From positions 1-64,000 of the forward strand of contig RPFO01001124.1 in the NCBI GenBank assembly GCA_009746045.1: 64,000 bases of DNA. The letters run 5' to 3'. This document shows positions 24,461 to 35,500 of this stretch, in pieces. The translations under genes were made by a program, and so were the position numbers. This stretch comes from Mesostigma viride. Lineage: Eukaryota > Streptophyta > Mesostigmatophyceae > Mesostigmatales > Mesostigmataceae. The stretch's first letter is position 1, and each line of letters starts with the position of its first letter. Below the pieces are notes generated by a model. The model was not told where the DNA came from, did no database searches, and was given only the letters and a program-made list of their open reading frames with translations.

Positions 24461-26815
24461 TCACAACGCCTCCAACTCTTGGGGAGAGGTAGCTTTCCCA
24501 CAGGGTCGGGCGTGTGAGCCTTGACAATATTCTGCCACCGCGTCTTGTTCTGCATGGCAGTCCAAAGAAGGGAGAGAGAGTAGATGCCGGTATTCAAACT
24601 GGGCTGGGACCAGTAGGTCATCCAGCAACATCTGGACGTAGTTCGTGACATGTTTCCCTACCCTTTTGGGAATGCCCTTGGGGCCAGGCCAGGTCAGAAT
24701 ATGCTGCCCTGGCTGGCCAAGCCGCTGGGGGCCGGCCAGACCAAGGGCGGTGTCGACCTGGCTGGTGCGAGCAAGGTGTCCTACAAATGCTATCCTACGC
24801 TGTCCAATCTCGTCCGAAATACGAGGCATGCCCTGATACAAAGACTCTAATGACGGACGCTTGGAAAACCCTACGTTCAGGACCTGTCGGAGCATCCTGT
24901 AAACTGTCCCGTCTAGCCTAGAGTGCCAGTGTGGGTGTGAGTGTCCACGCCTCGGCGCCATACGTGAGCACCGTGAGGACGAGGACCTTGAAGAGCATGC
25001 GCTTGCGGTGCTCGCCCAGGCCCTTGGAGAGCCAGTAGGGGTTGAGCGAACGGAGCCGAGCCCAGGCCAGGCCGATGCGGGTGTCCACATCGTAGGCGGT
25101 GTCAGGGAGCCAGCTCCCTAACAGTTTGAAGCGATCGCGGAACGGGACCGCCGTCCCGTCGAGCAGGCGCGGCAGCGGTGGGGCATACTGGAGCTAGGCC
25201 CCAATCACCATCGCCTCAGTTTTGACACTAATCTCCAACCCCACCGCCCTCGCCTCCAGGCCCAGACAGTCCAGCCAGGTCTGAATGTGCTCGGGGCGCG
25301 CGATGAGGGCAGTGGTGTCATCCGCATAAATCAGGTCGGCCAGGCGGTAGCCAGGCCGCCGTGCTCTTTCTCGTTAAGGATGTCCAAGCCTGGCTCGAAC
25401 CCCTTAAGAGCAGTGAAGCGCGCACGTGCTCGGCGCATGACGTGATCCACGACAATAATGAACAGGTATGGGGACAGCAGGACACAACCTTGCCACACCC
25501 CGTGGTGAAGGGGGAATGGTGGGGTGGTGCCAAGTCCGCAGTCCGCACTGCCTGTGAGCCCTCATACAGTCGCCGAATGGCAGCAATAAACGCTGGTGGC
25601 ACCCGATCCAGAGCTAGGATGGCCCAAAGAGCCTCCCAGAGGACCGTGTCCAAGGCCTTGATATAGTCAACAAAAATGAAGACCAGCGGCAAACTGTCAG
25701 GGGGAAGGCGACGCACCTCCTCCATCAACCGGCGCGCGACAAACACAGCCATGACAGTGTTACGACCACGACGGAAACCCATGGATCTGAGTACTCACCC
25801 AGGTGTGGGTCCACTCGCGGCAAGGAGCCTGTGCAGCATCATCATTGCGCATGAAGACCTTCAGCGCGGCGCTCTGGAGGCAGACACCCCGGTAGTTACC
25901 GGGGTCAGCAGCAGAGCCCTTCTTGTACAGCATGACGCGGATGGCCGTCTGCCACTCAGCAGGCGGAGGCTCGTCAGAAAGCAGGACACGGTTGCAGAAC
26001 GCCAGCAGAAGGTCCCTAACCGCCGGATCAGGGGACTTCAGCAGCTCAGCAGAAAGGTGGTCGGCACCGACCGCCGCATCGTACCGCAGGCGAGCAAGGG
26101 CGCCGTCCAATTCCTTCAAAGTGAAGGGGTGGACGACGTCGTCGGTGGCAAGGCAACCCTCCTGCAAGGCGGGGACTTGGTAGTCCGCGGCCGAGGAGGG
26201 GGGCGCTGGCGGCGGCGGGGGTCCGGCAGCCCCGAGGCGGGCGGCCGTCTCGGGGTGAAGCGGCGGGGGGGGGGCGCGGGCCCCACCTGTCAAGGAAACA
26301 TTGTGGGCCAACCAGCGGTCAAGGCTTACTGGCGCCGTGCCGTCCCCCGTGTGCTCCACCGGGGTGCGCTGCCGCCGGCCGCCGAGCCGGTCGAGGTGGT
26401 ACCACATGTCCTTGCCCTGGTTGCGAGCTTGGCAGGCCTTGGCATCTGCGATGCACTGGGCCGCCTCCGCGTCCTGAGCGTGCTCGTAGGCCTCCACGAG
26501 GGCGGCCTTGAGCACCGGTTTCTGCAGCGGGTCCCGGTTACGCTTGAGGCGGTGCCGGGCGGCCAAGACCTTGGGGTCCTGGCGGTAGAGCGGGCCGGGG
26601 CGGCGGCGGGGCATGGCCGGCAGGTGCCGTGCCGCCAGCAACGGGGCACGGGCCGCAAAGCCCGCAAAAATGGTGGCGTTGGGGGCACCCTTGTCCAGCT
26701 CGTCGACGTCCGCCTGGGCGTCCAGGGCCGACAGGTACTCCCGTCGGCACCGGTTCCGCGCGTGCTCGGCGTCCGTCCAGTCCTCAGGATCTCCCCGGAC
26801 CGGGCGTAGAGCAGA
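24461..26815 (-). pseudogene. Decayed non-LTR retrotransposon ORF2 (reverse transcriptase)
   Basis: Read on the minus strand, this is the RT half of a LINE ORF2 in several frames. From 26,815 down it has a linker region, then the RT fingers with GADHLSAELLK and KKGSAADPGNYRGVCL (RT motifs 1-2). Next come GFRRGRNT and VFIFVDYIKALDTV (motif A Asp near 25,660), then GVRQGCVLSP-like sequence and the catalytic YADD at 25,317-25,328. The C-terminal domain ends with LPLPKSWRRCDE near 24,455. At least two frameshifts and in-frame stops break it. No endonuclease domain is found upstream, so the copy is 5'-truncated or was interrupted by the repeats at 26.83-27.3 kb. It is dead. Clade assignment (L1-like or other) is not attempted. 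Confidence 0.85.
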
Positions 26816-26830
26816 CCAGTCAGGGCGGTC

Positions 26831-27302
26831 CGATTATAGGCATGGCTTGGCTAAATGTTGGAGGCATCATCCATGGGGGCCATTATGGGCGCACATGCGT
26901 TTACCATTGAATTGAATTGAATTGAATTGGAACATAACTCCGTTGGGAGTATATGTAGCACATAGCCCAGAGAAGGGGCATATGGCCTATCATACATTCT
27001 AAGCTACTTCCTGCAAGGGTGGGAATGTAAACAACACTTGCTCTAGGTGCACTAAGGCACCTGCACCCTCATGATCTTCACACTATGCCCAGCTAAGGGG
27101 GAGTATGTCATGTGGGGGAAGATCATCATGGCTATACAAGAGCTAGGGCATGGCTTCTCGACAGAGAGCATCTCTCTGCACTGCGTAGCATGGCTAAATT
27201 CTTAGTGCAACATCCATGGGGGTCCCGTTATAGGCAGGGCTTGGCTAAATTCTGTAGACAACATCCATGGGGGCCATTATGGGCGCACATGCGCGTGGGC
27301 CA
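26831..27302 (+). repeat. Short interspersed repeat, three copies
   Basis: A ~55-70-bp segment containing GGCTAAAT...CATCCATGGGGG and usually GCCATTATGGGCGCACATGCG occurs at 26,845-26,902, 27,188-27,226 and 27,236-27,302. The copies bracket the SINE-like element between them, suggesting they belong to the target or to an older repeat duplicated around it. Confidence 0.7.
26907..27185 (-). mobile_element. SINE-like element, copy A
   Basis: Read on the minus strand: a ~250-bp core starting near GCAGAGAGATGCTCTCTG, then GCCATGCCCTAGCTCTTGTATA, GGTGCACCTAGAGCA, GCAGGAAGTAGC, and ending CCCAACGGAGTTATGTTCC. The tail is (AATTC)n of about 5 units (26,907-26,930). Copies B (28.9 kb) and C (50.7 kb) share the core. 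No coding capacity. A core plus a 3' simple-repeat tail fits a non-autonomous non-LTR retroelement; no tRNA-derived head was recognised. Confidence 0.65.
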
Positions 27303-27339
27303 CATGCTAGGCTAAGCCTGACTAATCTACACTACTGGT

Positions 27340-28705
27340 ATGGATTCCCTAGTCTGAGGTGGCAGGAGGGGGCTGCCAGGGCTTGTGGTCAACGTGGATG
27401 ACCGCCCCCTCCAGTATACCGGCTTCCCCCCTGCGCTGTGCCGGAGCTGAAGGTAGGCCGGCCATAGCTCGCGTCGCCGCTGTTGCTGGGCCAGGGTCAA
27501 GTCGTCGTCCAGCGTGAAGCGAGTCCTCGAGAGCTTCTTGCGGCATTTAAGGAACGACAGCTTGTCCGCCATGTACTTAAAGGTGAGGAGCACGGGTGCC
27601 GGGCCAGCCTTCCCCCGCGCGCGGGGGAGGCGGACAGGGCTCCGACATGTCCAGCTCACCAGTGAGTAGCATGGGGGCAAGAATGTCGCGCTTAAATGCC
27701 TCAAGAAGGCTCGTGGAGGTCTCACCTGCCGGCTGGTCGAAGTGCTTGACGATGACATTGTGGCTGCGCCGGGCGATGTCGGTGTCCTCGCGAAGGTCGA
27801 GGGCTTGTTGCTTGAGTTGTGCCGAGATGGTGGAGGTGGTGGAGGTGGTGTGCTGCTTAAGCAAGTCCGCCCAGGTGGAGGGAGCATCGCCGGCCGGGCC
27901 AGCAGGCGTCGGCTGGGCGGCGATGTCCTTCACCGCTTGGGCGGTGAGGCCGGCGGTGTCATGCAAGCTCTCAAGGGCGTTGGCGGTGGCTTGAAGGCGT
28001 TGGTCGAGGTCGAGGAGCTGGGCTTTGATGTCGGCAGTGGAGGCGGAAATGGCCGTGGAGGTGGAGGCGGCGGCGGTGGAAATGTGAGGAAGTTCAGCAG
28101 TCAGCGTGCCGCCGATTGCTGCTATGTCGGCAGCAAGGGGGGTCACGTGCTGCTGAAAGGCTTCCGTGAGGATGGAGCGGAGGGTGGGGACGGAAAGGGG
28201 TGGAGCCCAGATCTCGCCGTCAGAGCGCTGCATGGAGAAGGGAGTTGAGGATGGCGTGCTGGAGATGGGGGCGGACGCAGCCGGACAGCCCGTAGAGGTT
28301 GTCCCAGCGGCGGCCGTCTGGGCAGAGGAGGCGATTGATGGAGTGGAAATGGAGGCACAGGTCGTAAAGCGAAGCGTAATCCCCGAAGAAGATGCAGCGC
28401 ATAGCATCGGTCGGAGAAATGGTGGCCCAGTCGTAATCTGCGACCTTGAAAGGCCGGGGCCGAAAGCTCGGTTCTGGGCGTGAAGACCCTCCTGTGTCGT
28501 CGGCTGGGCGGGTGCGCTTGGGGTCAGGCGATGCAGATGGCGAGGCGTTAAGCCCGGGGGGTTGCTGGACGACCACCAGTGCACGACTAGTGTCATCGCC
28601 GCCTGCCGGACCTGAAGGCGAAGCTGCAGCCTGAGCTGCAGACGTATTTTCATTGCCGAGCGCAGCCGCCAGGCTGCGTTGCGTCGAGGCGCGTTTGTTC
28701 GCCAT
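27340..28705 (-). pseudogene. LINE ORF1 protein, frameshifted
   Basis: Starts at ATG 28,705 (MANKRASTQRSLAAALGNEN) and runs through an Ala/Ser/Pro-rich head, a region with RWDNLYGLSGCVRPHL and a long predicted helix (LLDLDQRLQATANALESL). The end resembles the RNA-binding and C-terminal part of L1-type ORF1 proteins: RRSHNVIVKHFDQPAGE, then KCRKKLSRTRFTLDDDLTLA and PVYWRG...VIHVDHKPW. Frame changes near 28,230, 27,590 and 27,410 break it. ORF1 proteins of LINEs coat the element RNA. It lies in the same direction and upstream of the ORF2 remnant, so both may come from one element. A second copy is at 49.3-51.2 kb. Confidence 0.75.
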
Positions 28706-28875
28706 ATATTGCGTTTTAGATTCGGAAAATTATATCAGCATGTGCGTCTTAGAAAGACGAAGCGATAGTGATATTCACGGCTAAATTCGGTGCTCAAACG
28801 TGAAAGTTATGAGCTCCGACAGCCATGGCTACCTCGTGGCTCGTGGCTCGTAAGTCGTGGCTTGGTTTACCATGG
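28706..28875 (-). repeat. LINE 5' leader shared with the 51-kb copy
   Basis: The bases upstream of the ORF1 start (AATTATATCAGC, GTGCGTCTTAGAAAGACG, CAAACGTGAAAGTTA, CTACCTCGTGGCTCGTGG on the plus strand) recur at 51,187-51,355. They therefore belong to the element and mark its 5' untranslated region. The true 5' end lies near 28,870. Confidence 0.7.
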
Positions 28876-28899
28876 CGTTTACCATGGCCTAGCTTTATA

Positions 28900-29270
28900 T
28901 ATTTAGTTTTATGCTGTGCCCGGTGCAGAGAGCTCCTCTCTGCGGAGACGCCATGCCCTAGCTTCTGTATATAGCCATGCTGATATCTTCCACCCCCTGC
29001 CAGGCCCCCTTTGCGCTCTGAGAGATCACGGTGGTGCAGGTGCACTTGGTGCATCTAGAGCAGGTGTAGTTTACATCCTACTATTGCAGGAAGTAGCCCA
29101 GAATGTATTAAAAGCCATATGCCCCTCCTCAGGGCTATGTGCTACATGTACTCCCAACGGAGTCATGTTCCTAATTAATTAATTAATTAATTAATTAATT
29201 AAAATTAATTAATTAATTAATCAATTAATTAATTAAAATTAATTAATTAATTAATCAATTAATTAATTAA
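28900..29270 (+). mobile_element. SINE-like element, copy B, with TTAA-rich tail
   Basis: Core 28,917-29,168 with GTGCAGAGAGCTCCTCTCTG, GCCATGCCCTAGCTTCTGTATA, CAGGAAGTAGCCCAGAATG and CCCAACGGAGTCATGTTCC. It is followed by about 100 bp of AATT/TTAA repeats (29,170-29,270) with occasional single-base variants. It is in opposite orientation to copy A, and the two bracket the LINE ORF1 remnant. Confidence 0.65.
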
Positions 29271-29465
29271 TGGAAGTAGAAGTAATCCTTTTTATAAACT
29301 AAAGCAGAGCGCAAATTGCAATCCGCAGGTTAGCACGTGGATGCATGCATGTGGGGCGGAGTAAATAATAATAAATACTGCAAACTTTCCCACACAAGGT
29401 GTAGGAATTGTTCCATGGCATGTCCCATTTCCATGCAAACACAAGTATACATTACAGCTTTCGCT

Positions 29466-29569
29466 GTAGCTTGCTAAACACAGGTGGCTGCTTATCATTC
29501 ACTGTTCTTTGCAGCGTGTAGCTTGCTAAACACAGGTGGCTGCTTATCATTCGCTGTTCTTTGCAGCGT
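29466..29569 (+). repeat. 52-bp tandem duplication over the last exon
   Basis: Two copies of 52 bp (29,466-29,517 and 29,518-29,569) differ at one base. The right copy contains the stop codon and last codons of the TSNAXIP1-like gene (minus strand), so the left copy repeats that exon end downstream of the gene. Confidence 0.85.
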
Positions 29570-32500
29570 TTCCTGCCATCTTCCACTTCCTGTTGAGGCA
29601 GAAGTATGGAGACGCCTGCAATTGAAACGACCAAATGGAATGCACAAAACAATGCCTGAGTTAAAATGCTTTCTTCGCCCCAAGAATAAAGCAGGCCGGA
29701 AACGTGAAATGTAGTCTTGACGAACACCCCCAAACACATGTATACCTGGTTCAAGCTATTGCAGCGCTAAAACATCGCCAGTCTGAGCATTAGATTGGGC
29801 TTGCAGTTGAAAAGGTATATTCCCTGTCTTTTCCATAGGCAACTCTATGCGCTGGTATAACAACAGTGACACATGTTACCAAACCACACACACATGTCAA
29901 TCCAAGCATCCACACCTCCTCGACGGTATCTTTACTAGTTAAAAAAGCATTCTAAATACATGAGCCATACTAAGTGCAAGGCATTGCCACCCATGTCACC
30001 GGCCCATGCTGTGATACTAGTATGGAAATGGGAATGAGTCAATGAGGAGAAAAAAAACACCATGGCAAGTAATGTAGCCGGCTATCACGTACAAAATAGG
30101 ACAAGGTCAAGGCCACGTCAGGCTAGAACAATGCCCAGGGTCAAAGATGAAACATGCGGGCCAAACGCACACGGCAAGCGGCAATCAATGATTTGGTTGC
30201 AACGAGAAGCTACGAAATGCGCTTGCATCAACAGCCACCACAGTTGCATCTACCGTACTTGCATCTACTGGTTTGTTCTCGGGCAGCATTGCTCAGCGAA
30301 TCGCCAATTGACATTACAGAAAAAAGCTGATGATTTTGGCCTGCCACTCACCGCGTCGACATTCCTCGAGAATGACATCATGAACGTGGCCACCGACACG
30401 CGGTGGTGTTGCGGCCGGCTGCGTGCGGCCCTGCTGGCGTCCTCGCCCGCCGCGCCCTCCTCCTCCTGCCCCGCGCCGGCCACCGCCGCGCTGGCGGCCG
30501 CCTCGAGCGTGCCGCTAAAGTCGACACCTCCTTGGTAGAGCTCGGTGCCCAGGAAGAGGTTCTCTGGGTCGCCCGCGTTGCGCTGCTGCTGTGCCTGCTG
30601 GACAAAGCCGGCCTCGATGCACTCGCCTGAACAGAAGGGGTGGTAGGATACAAGAGACATAGGAGCAGATGTACACTGTGAAGTCACTATACTGCGTGAA
30701 TATGTACAGTGTGTTACTAGTTTCTTTCCATCCGATGTCCTGATGGTTTGTGCAGATTTTATTTTCCGAGGCCGTGATAATAATGTATTGATGTACACAG
30801 TGAAGTAGAGCTACTAAAAGAAAAAGAAGTTGTTTGTTTGTCTGGAAGGCCACGGGTGGGCGCACGAGGCAGGGGATGGGGCCCAAAGATTCGGACACCT
30901 GGAAAGGGCAGCCACTGGGACAGCTAGGTACGCTGATACATACAAAGAGCGCAGGCACACTTAGACATGGTACACAGGCATGCCAACGGTGCATACTGCA
31001 TACAGGCGAGATCGGTCACGGCAGATTAGAGCCATGCGCCAGGCTGCCCCTTACAAGTAGACCAAGGGAGAAGAATAGCAACAGAAGATAAGACAAGTAG
31101 CCACCCCATCACCAGCCAAACCATGCCTGCCCCGCATAAACCAATTCTCCTCGACAACTTGAATGTGTTTTTGTGACCACGCTTCCCCAAAGATGTCATG
31201 CTGCCCACACAGACGACCTCTGAGGCGATGTCACCAATGCCACCCCCAACCCCTTCCCTCCCCTCCCCTGCCCTCCCCTCCCCTTCCCTCCCCTCCCCTC
31301 CCCTCCCCTCCCCTCCCCTCCCCTCCCCTCCCTCCCCCCCTCCCCTCCCTCCCCCCTCCCCTCCCTCCCCTCCCCTCCCCTCCCCTCCCCTCCCCTCCCC
31401 TCCCCTCCCCTCCCCTCCCCTCCCTCCCCTCCCCTCCCCTTGCTGCACGTATCATCCCCTCCTGCGTTTCTCCTCTTCCCCTCCCCACTCCCCTCATTTC
31501 CCCCACTTATCCTCCACTCCCCAATTCCTGCCCCCCCCCCCCCCCCCCCCCCACCTACGCAGGTGCTCCCTCGGCGCGCCCGCGTCTACCATCGCGATCG
31601 CCTGGATGGCCTGCGGGACAGACACCAGCACCGAGCCGCTCAGAAGCAGCTGCATCTTCCAGTCGCCAATTGGCTCGTCCTTCGGGTCATCCATGACCAT
31701 CGCAGCACCGCCTGGCACGTCCTCTTCGTCGCTGACATCGTCCTCCTCGCCCTCCTCGCCCTCCTCGTCTGAACCCTCCTTCCTTTGCCGGCCCCTGGCG
31801 CCTCCCCCTGGCTTCCCCTTGCTCCCCCCCTTGCCTTTGCCCTTGTCAGCCACCGCGCCCATGGTCACGTCCATGATGGCCGCGGCCACCGCGTTCAAGT
31901 ACTCGCGCCGCTCCTCTAGGAACTGGTCACGCAGCGCCTCCACCAGCGGCGTCTGGAGCGAGGGGTGTGGAGCGAAGGGTAGGGAGCGAGGGGTGTGGAG
32001 CGAGAGGGGTGGAGCGAGAGGAAGAGGGCGTGGAGGGTGGCAGGAGGAAGAGGGAATGCGGGTGTCAGGAGTCCCATTGGGGATGCGGGGGCCAGGTGGC
32101 AGAAGGAAGGGGGGGGGGAGGAGCAAAGAACGGTGCAAGGCGGGAAGACCAAGGGCAACGGATGTCGGGGCAGGACAGCGAAGGGTGGAGCACGTAAAAT
32201 AGAGCCTTGCGGGGCAGTGGGAGAACAGGTGGTGTTACAAGTTTCCAGGGGGGAGCGCCACCGGCAACGGATATGTGTGTGTGTGGTGGTGGGGGGACAA
32301 ACGGCAAGGGGGTGTGAGGGGAGAGGAGCATAGGCGGGGAGGCCAGGTTTAGGGGTTTAGCGTGCGGTGGGGGTGGGGTGGGAGGGCAACCAGAGGGCAG
32401 TCCGGACCGGTAAGGGCAAGGGATCGATAAATCACAGCGCAGACACATAATCAGGAGGTACAGGGTATGGGGCAGACAGTTCCAGAGTTCGCAGGGAGCA

Positions 32501-35500
32501 TGGGGCCTGTGCAGTGCTTCTACTAACGGGACTATTTCGTCAGCTGGTTGACGAATTTCGAAATTAGTAGTAAAAAAGTCAACCATTTTGGGCGATTCGT
32601 CAACCACATTCGTCAACCAACTCGGCAATTCGTCAACCCAGTGACGAATATGTTCCGCAATTCGTCAACCGGTTTGACGAAATGTTTAGGGTATTCGTCA
32701 ACCACCCAAGTCAGGTTTTCCCATAGAGAGGCCAGACCTGAGGTCCAGCGGTGCGGCGTCAGGCCGTCAGCCCGTACCTGGTACCAGCTGAATCCTAGGT
32801 ACGCTCCAGTTATTGTTGGTTTGGAAAGACAGTAAGTACGGTTCAGGACAATGGTACCAAAACTGAAGACGAGGAAGGCAGGACCAGCCGACCAGCTGGG
32901 CAAAAATTTTTTTTTACCGGTATTTAATCATGGTATTAATTACCCTCCGACCTCAGGCCGTCTGGCGACTACATGTGCGATAAAATATTGCATGCCAAAT
33001 TGTTTCGATAATTGCGGCGGCCGATGTTTAGGTAGTGTTGCATGAGCTAGAGAATGTCTAAGAAAAACGGTTCGGCGGGTTTCAAGACTAGCACCTTAGA
33101 TGCTCTGTTTAAGAAGCAAGCTGGAGAAACTGTAGCAACGGAAAATATCGTCGACCTAGGCCGCAGTTTAGATGAAAAGGAGGGCAGGCAGGGCCGCGAC
33201 AAACGCAAGAGAGTAGAGCGTGAGGAAGAGGATGGGTCTAATGCGCAGGAAGAGGAAGATGGCGGCCAGTCAGCATCATCTGACAGCGCCTCAAATTCTG
33301 TCGAGGAGGAATCTAGCGAGGAGGAATCTGGCGAGGAGGGGGCCGAGACAGAAAAGAGCAAGGCCGATGATGGCGGCAGCTCTGAGCCAGGTAAGAAGAA
33401 GGGCAAGAGAAAGCATACGGTGACGGCTTTCGGCGGGCATACCAGATGTGGCTTAACGCAGCTGGCGGGGGCCAGATGGGCGGTGGCACAAGCAACAAGT
33501 GGACAGGCGCGCGCAGCTCGCAGGGTGCAGGGCCAAGCTCGGACAAAACTGTGACAGTAGTGCCTGTTGATAGCAGTGAGGAGGACGTGATGGTTGTTTA
33601 ATGGCCTCGTGCTGTGCACACTTGACTCTGGCCTAGCTGTGAAGGATACTAGTCATTATTCTGTAGTTTATGCCGGTGTCAACAGCCACCAAGTGATATT
33701 GTGTTTTATCCACATGCATTACATGCGTGTGTGAGCGACCTTAAGTTAATTATAAAGAAATAAAGCTTCCCCCTCCCCTCCCCCAGGTTTGACAAAGCGC
33801 CAAGGCAAATAGTCAACCATTTGACGAAGTGCCGAGGCAAATAGTCAACCGTTTGACGAATGACAAAAACCCTTAGTAGAAGCACTGCGCCTGTGCAGAA
33901 TCAATTATGCAGCGTCCCCCGGTGGGCTAACAGCGTCTCCCTAACTGCAATCATCGCGCTGCATTGCCCGCTCGTAATGGCTGCGGTGAACACCCTGCTT
34001 CAGTCATGGTGCTATCCGCCCTGCTCACCACAATGTACTCGCAGCCCTGATTACCCTGCTTCAGTCAACAGACCGGGCGCCTCGATCAACCCGTATCCCT
34101 TCCTATGTCATCTCATTAGTTGTAGAAATAAATCAGAGCAGTTAATAAAGCATAAATAGTAGCCGCCCCTTCCCACCTCACTATTGTCGTCATCCCTCCT
34201 ACCTAAATGCAGTACGATGGTCGCCAGTCCCCACCCTTGCTCATCTCATTGTACTTGTGGCCCCTTCTACCTGGCCGTGTTAAGCAAACATATATAATGA
34301 AACACATCACCAACCACACTTATCACGTTACAAACATGTATAATGAAACACATCACCAACCACACTTATCACGTTACAAACATGTATAATGAAACACATC
34401 ACCAACCACACTTATCACGTTACAAAAGCCGCCCATCCTACATCAGCGTGGTAAAAATACATGTTAGCCACCATGCCTGCTCACCTCATTAAAGTCGTCG
34501 TCCTCGTAAAACAGCTGCTCCACGAAAAATGCCTTCTCCTGCACGACTCGGTCCAACGCGACAAACAGTGCCTCCAGCTGGCGCGCGCTCTTGTGCGCAA
34601 ACATGTCCGCCAGCACCTGGCGCGCCCCTGCCTTGCTCACGCGGTGGCCGGTCGCCAGCATCGAGCGCCCGCTGTCCTTGCGCGTGAGCCTGATGCTGCG
34701 CTCCGCGACGTCCTCGCTCGTCATGGGGACGGACGGCAGCTGCTCCAGCCTCTCGCGGTACTGGCGGCCGCAGCAACGAGCGAGAGAGCAGGCAAGCGCA
34801 CATGCTTGATTCATGCTACATACCTAGGCCCAGACAACAGGCGAGATCGCAAGTGCACGCTATCAATCGACATGGCAAGTGCACGGTGTCAAGCGAGATA
34901 GCGAGTGCACATCATCATGTAAGATACCACCTATGTGAAGTGACATAACTGTGATGTAGAGTATAGTTGTGTGTGTGTGACATGGCCATGCGTCGGTGCA
35001 TGGAGGTTATACATGGCATCGCATGGTATTGTGATGGCAGCATATGCAAGGACTTTGGGTTTGATATTTGGCCTCAAAACCTCCGCAGTTCAACCTCTTG
35101 TCTCGTCTCGCCTCTTCTGGCCTCGCCTCACTTTCTTTGGCTTGTCTGGCCTCAGCTGCTCCACAACTGTTGAAGGCTCAGGGCTAAGGGTTAAGTTGCC
35201 TACTGGTCTCCCTTCTGTTCCCTTGGTTTGTCTCACTTGTGCCTATTTGGCTTGCCTCGCTTCTCTTTACTTGGCGCGCATCGCCTCACGCAGTCTACGT
35301 GCAGGTGACCACCTGGTCCACTCGGCGCGCATCGCTCGGATCGCCTCACCTGGTCCACAATCGCCAGCTGCGCCGTGCGCACGCCCTCGCCCAGCTCCCC
35401 CGTGAGCACCTGGAAGAAGAGCTCGCAGTCGGCGTCGTACTGGTACCGCTGGACGGCGGCCATGAGGTTGTAGGCTGTCTCGATCACCGCGGCGGTGTTG

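Noticed and set aside
25676-26809. 377-codon plus-strand open frame at 25.7-26.8 kb
   Set aside because: It is antisense to the LINE reverse transcriptase, whose motifs are clear on the minus strand.
33047-33619. 190-codon minus-strand open frame in the hAT-like element
   Set aside because: Complement of the acidic plus-strand gene. It is Ser/Leu/Pro-rich without motifs, while the plus strand has a phase-consistent intron and a meaningful end.
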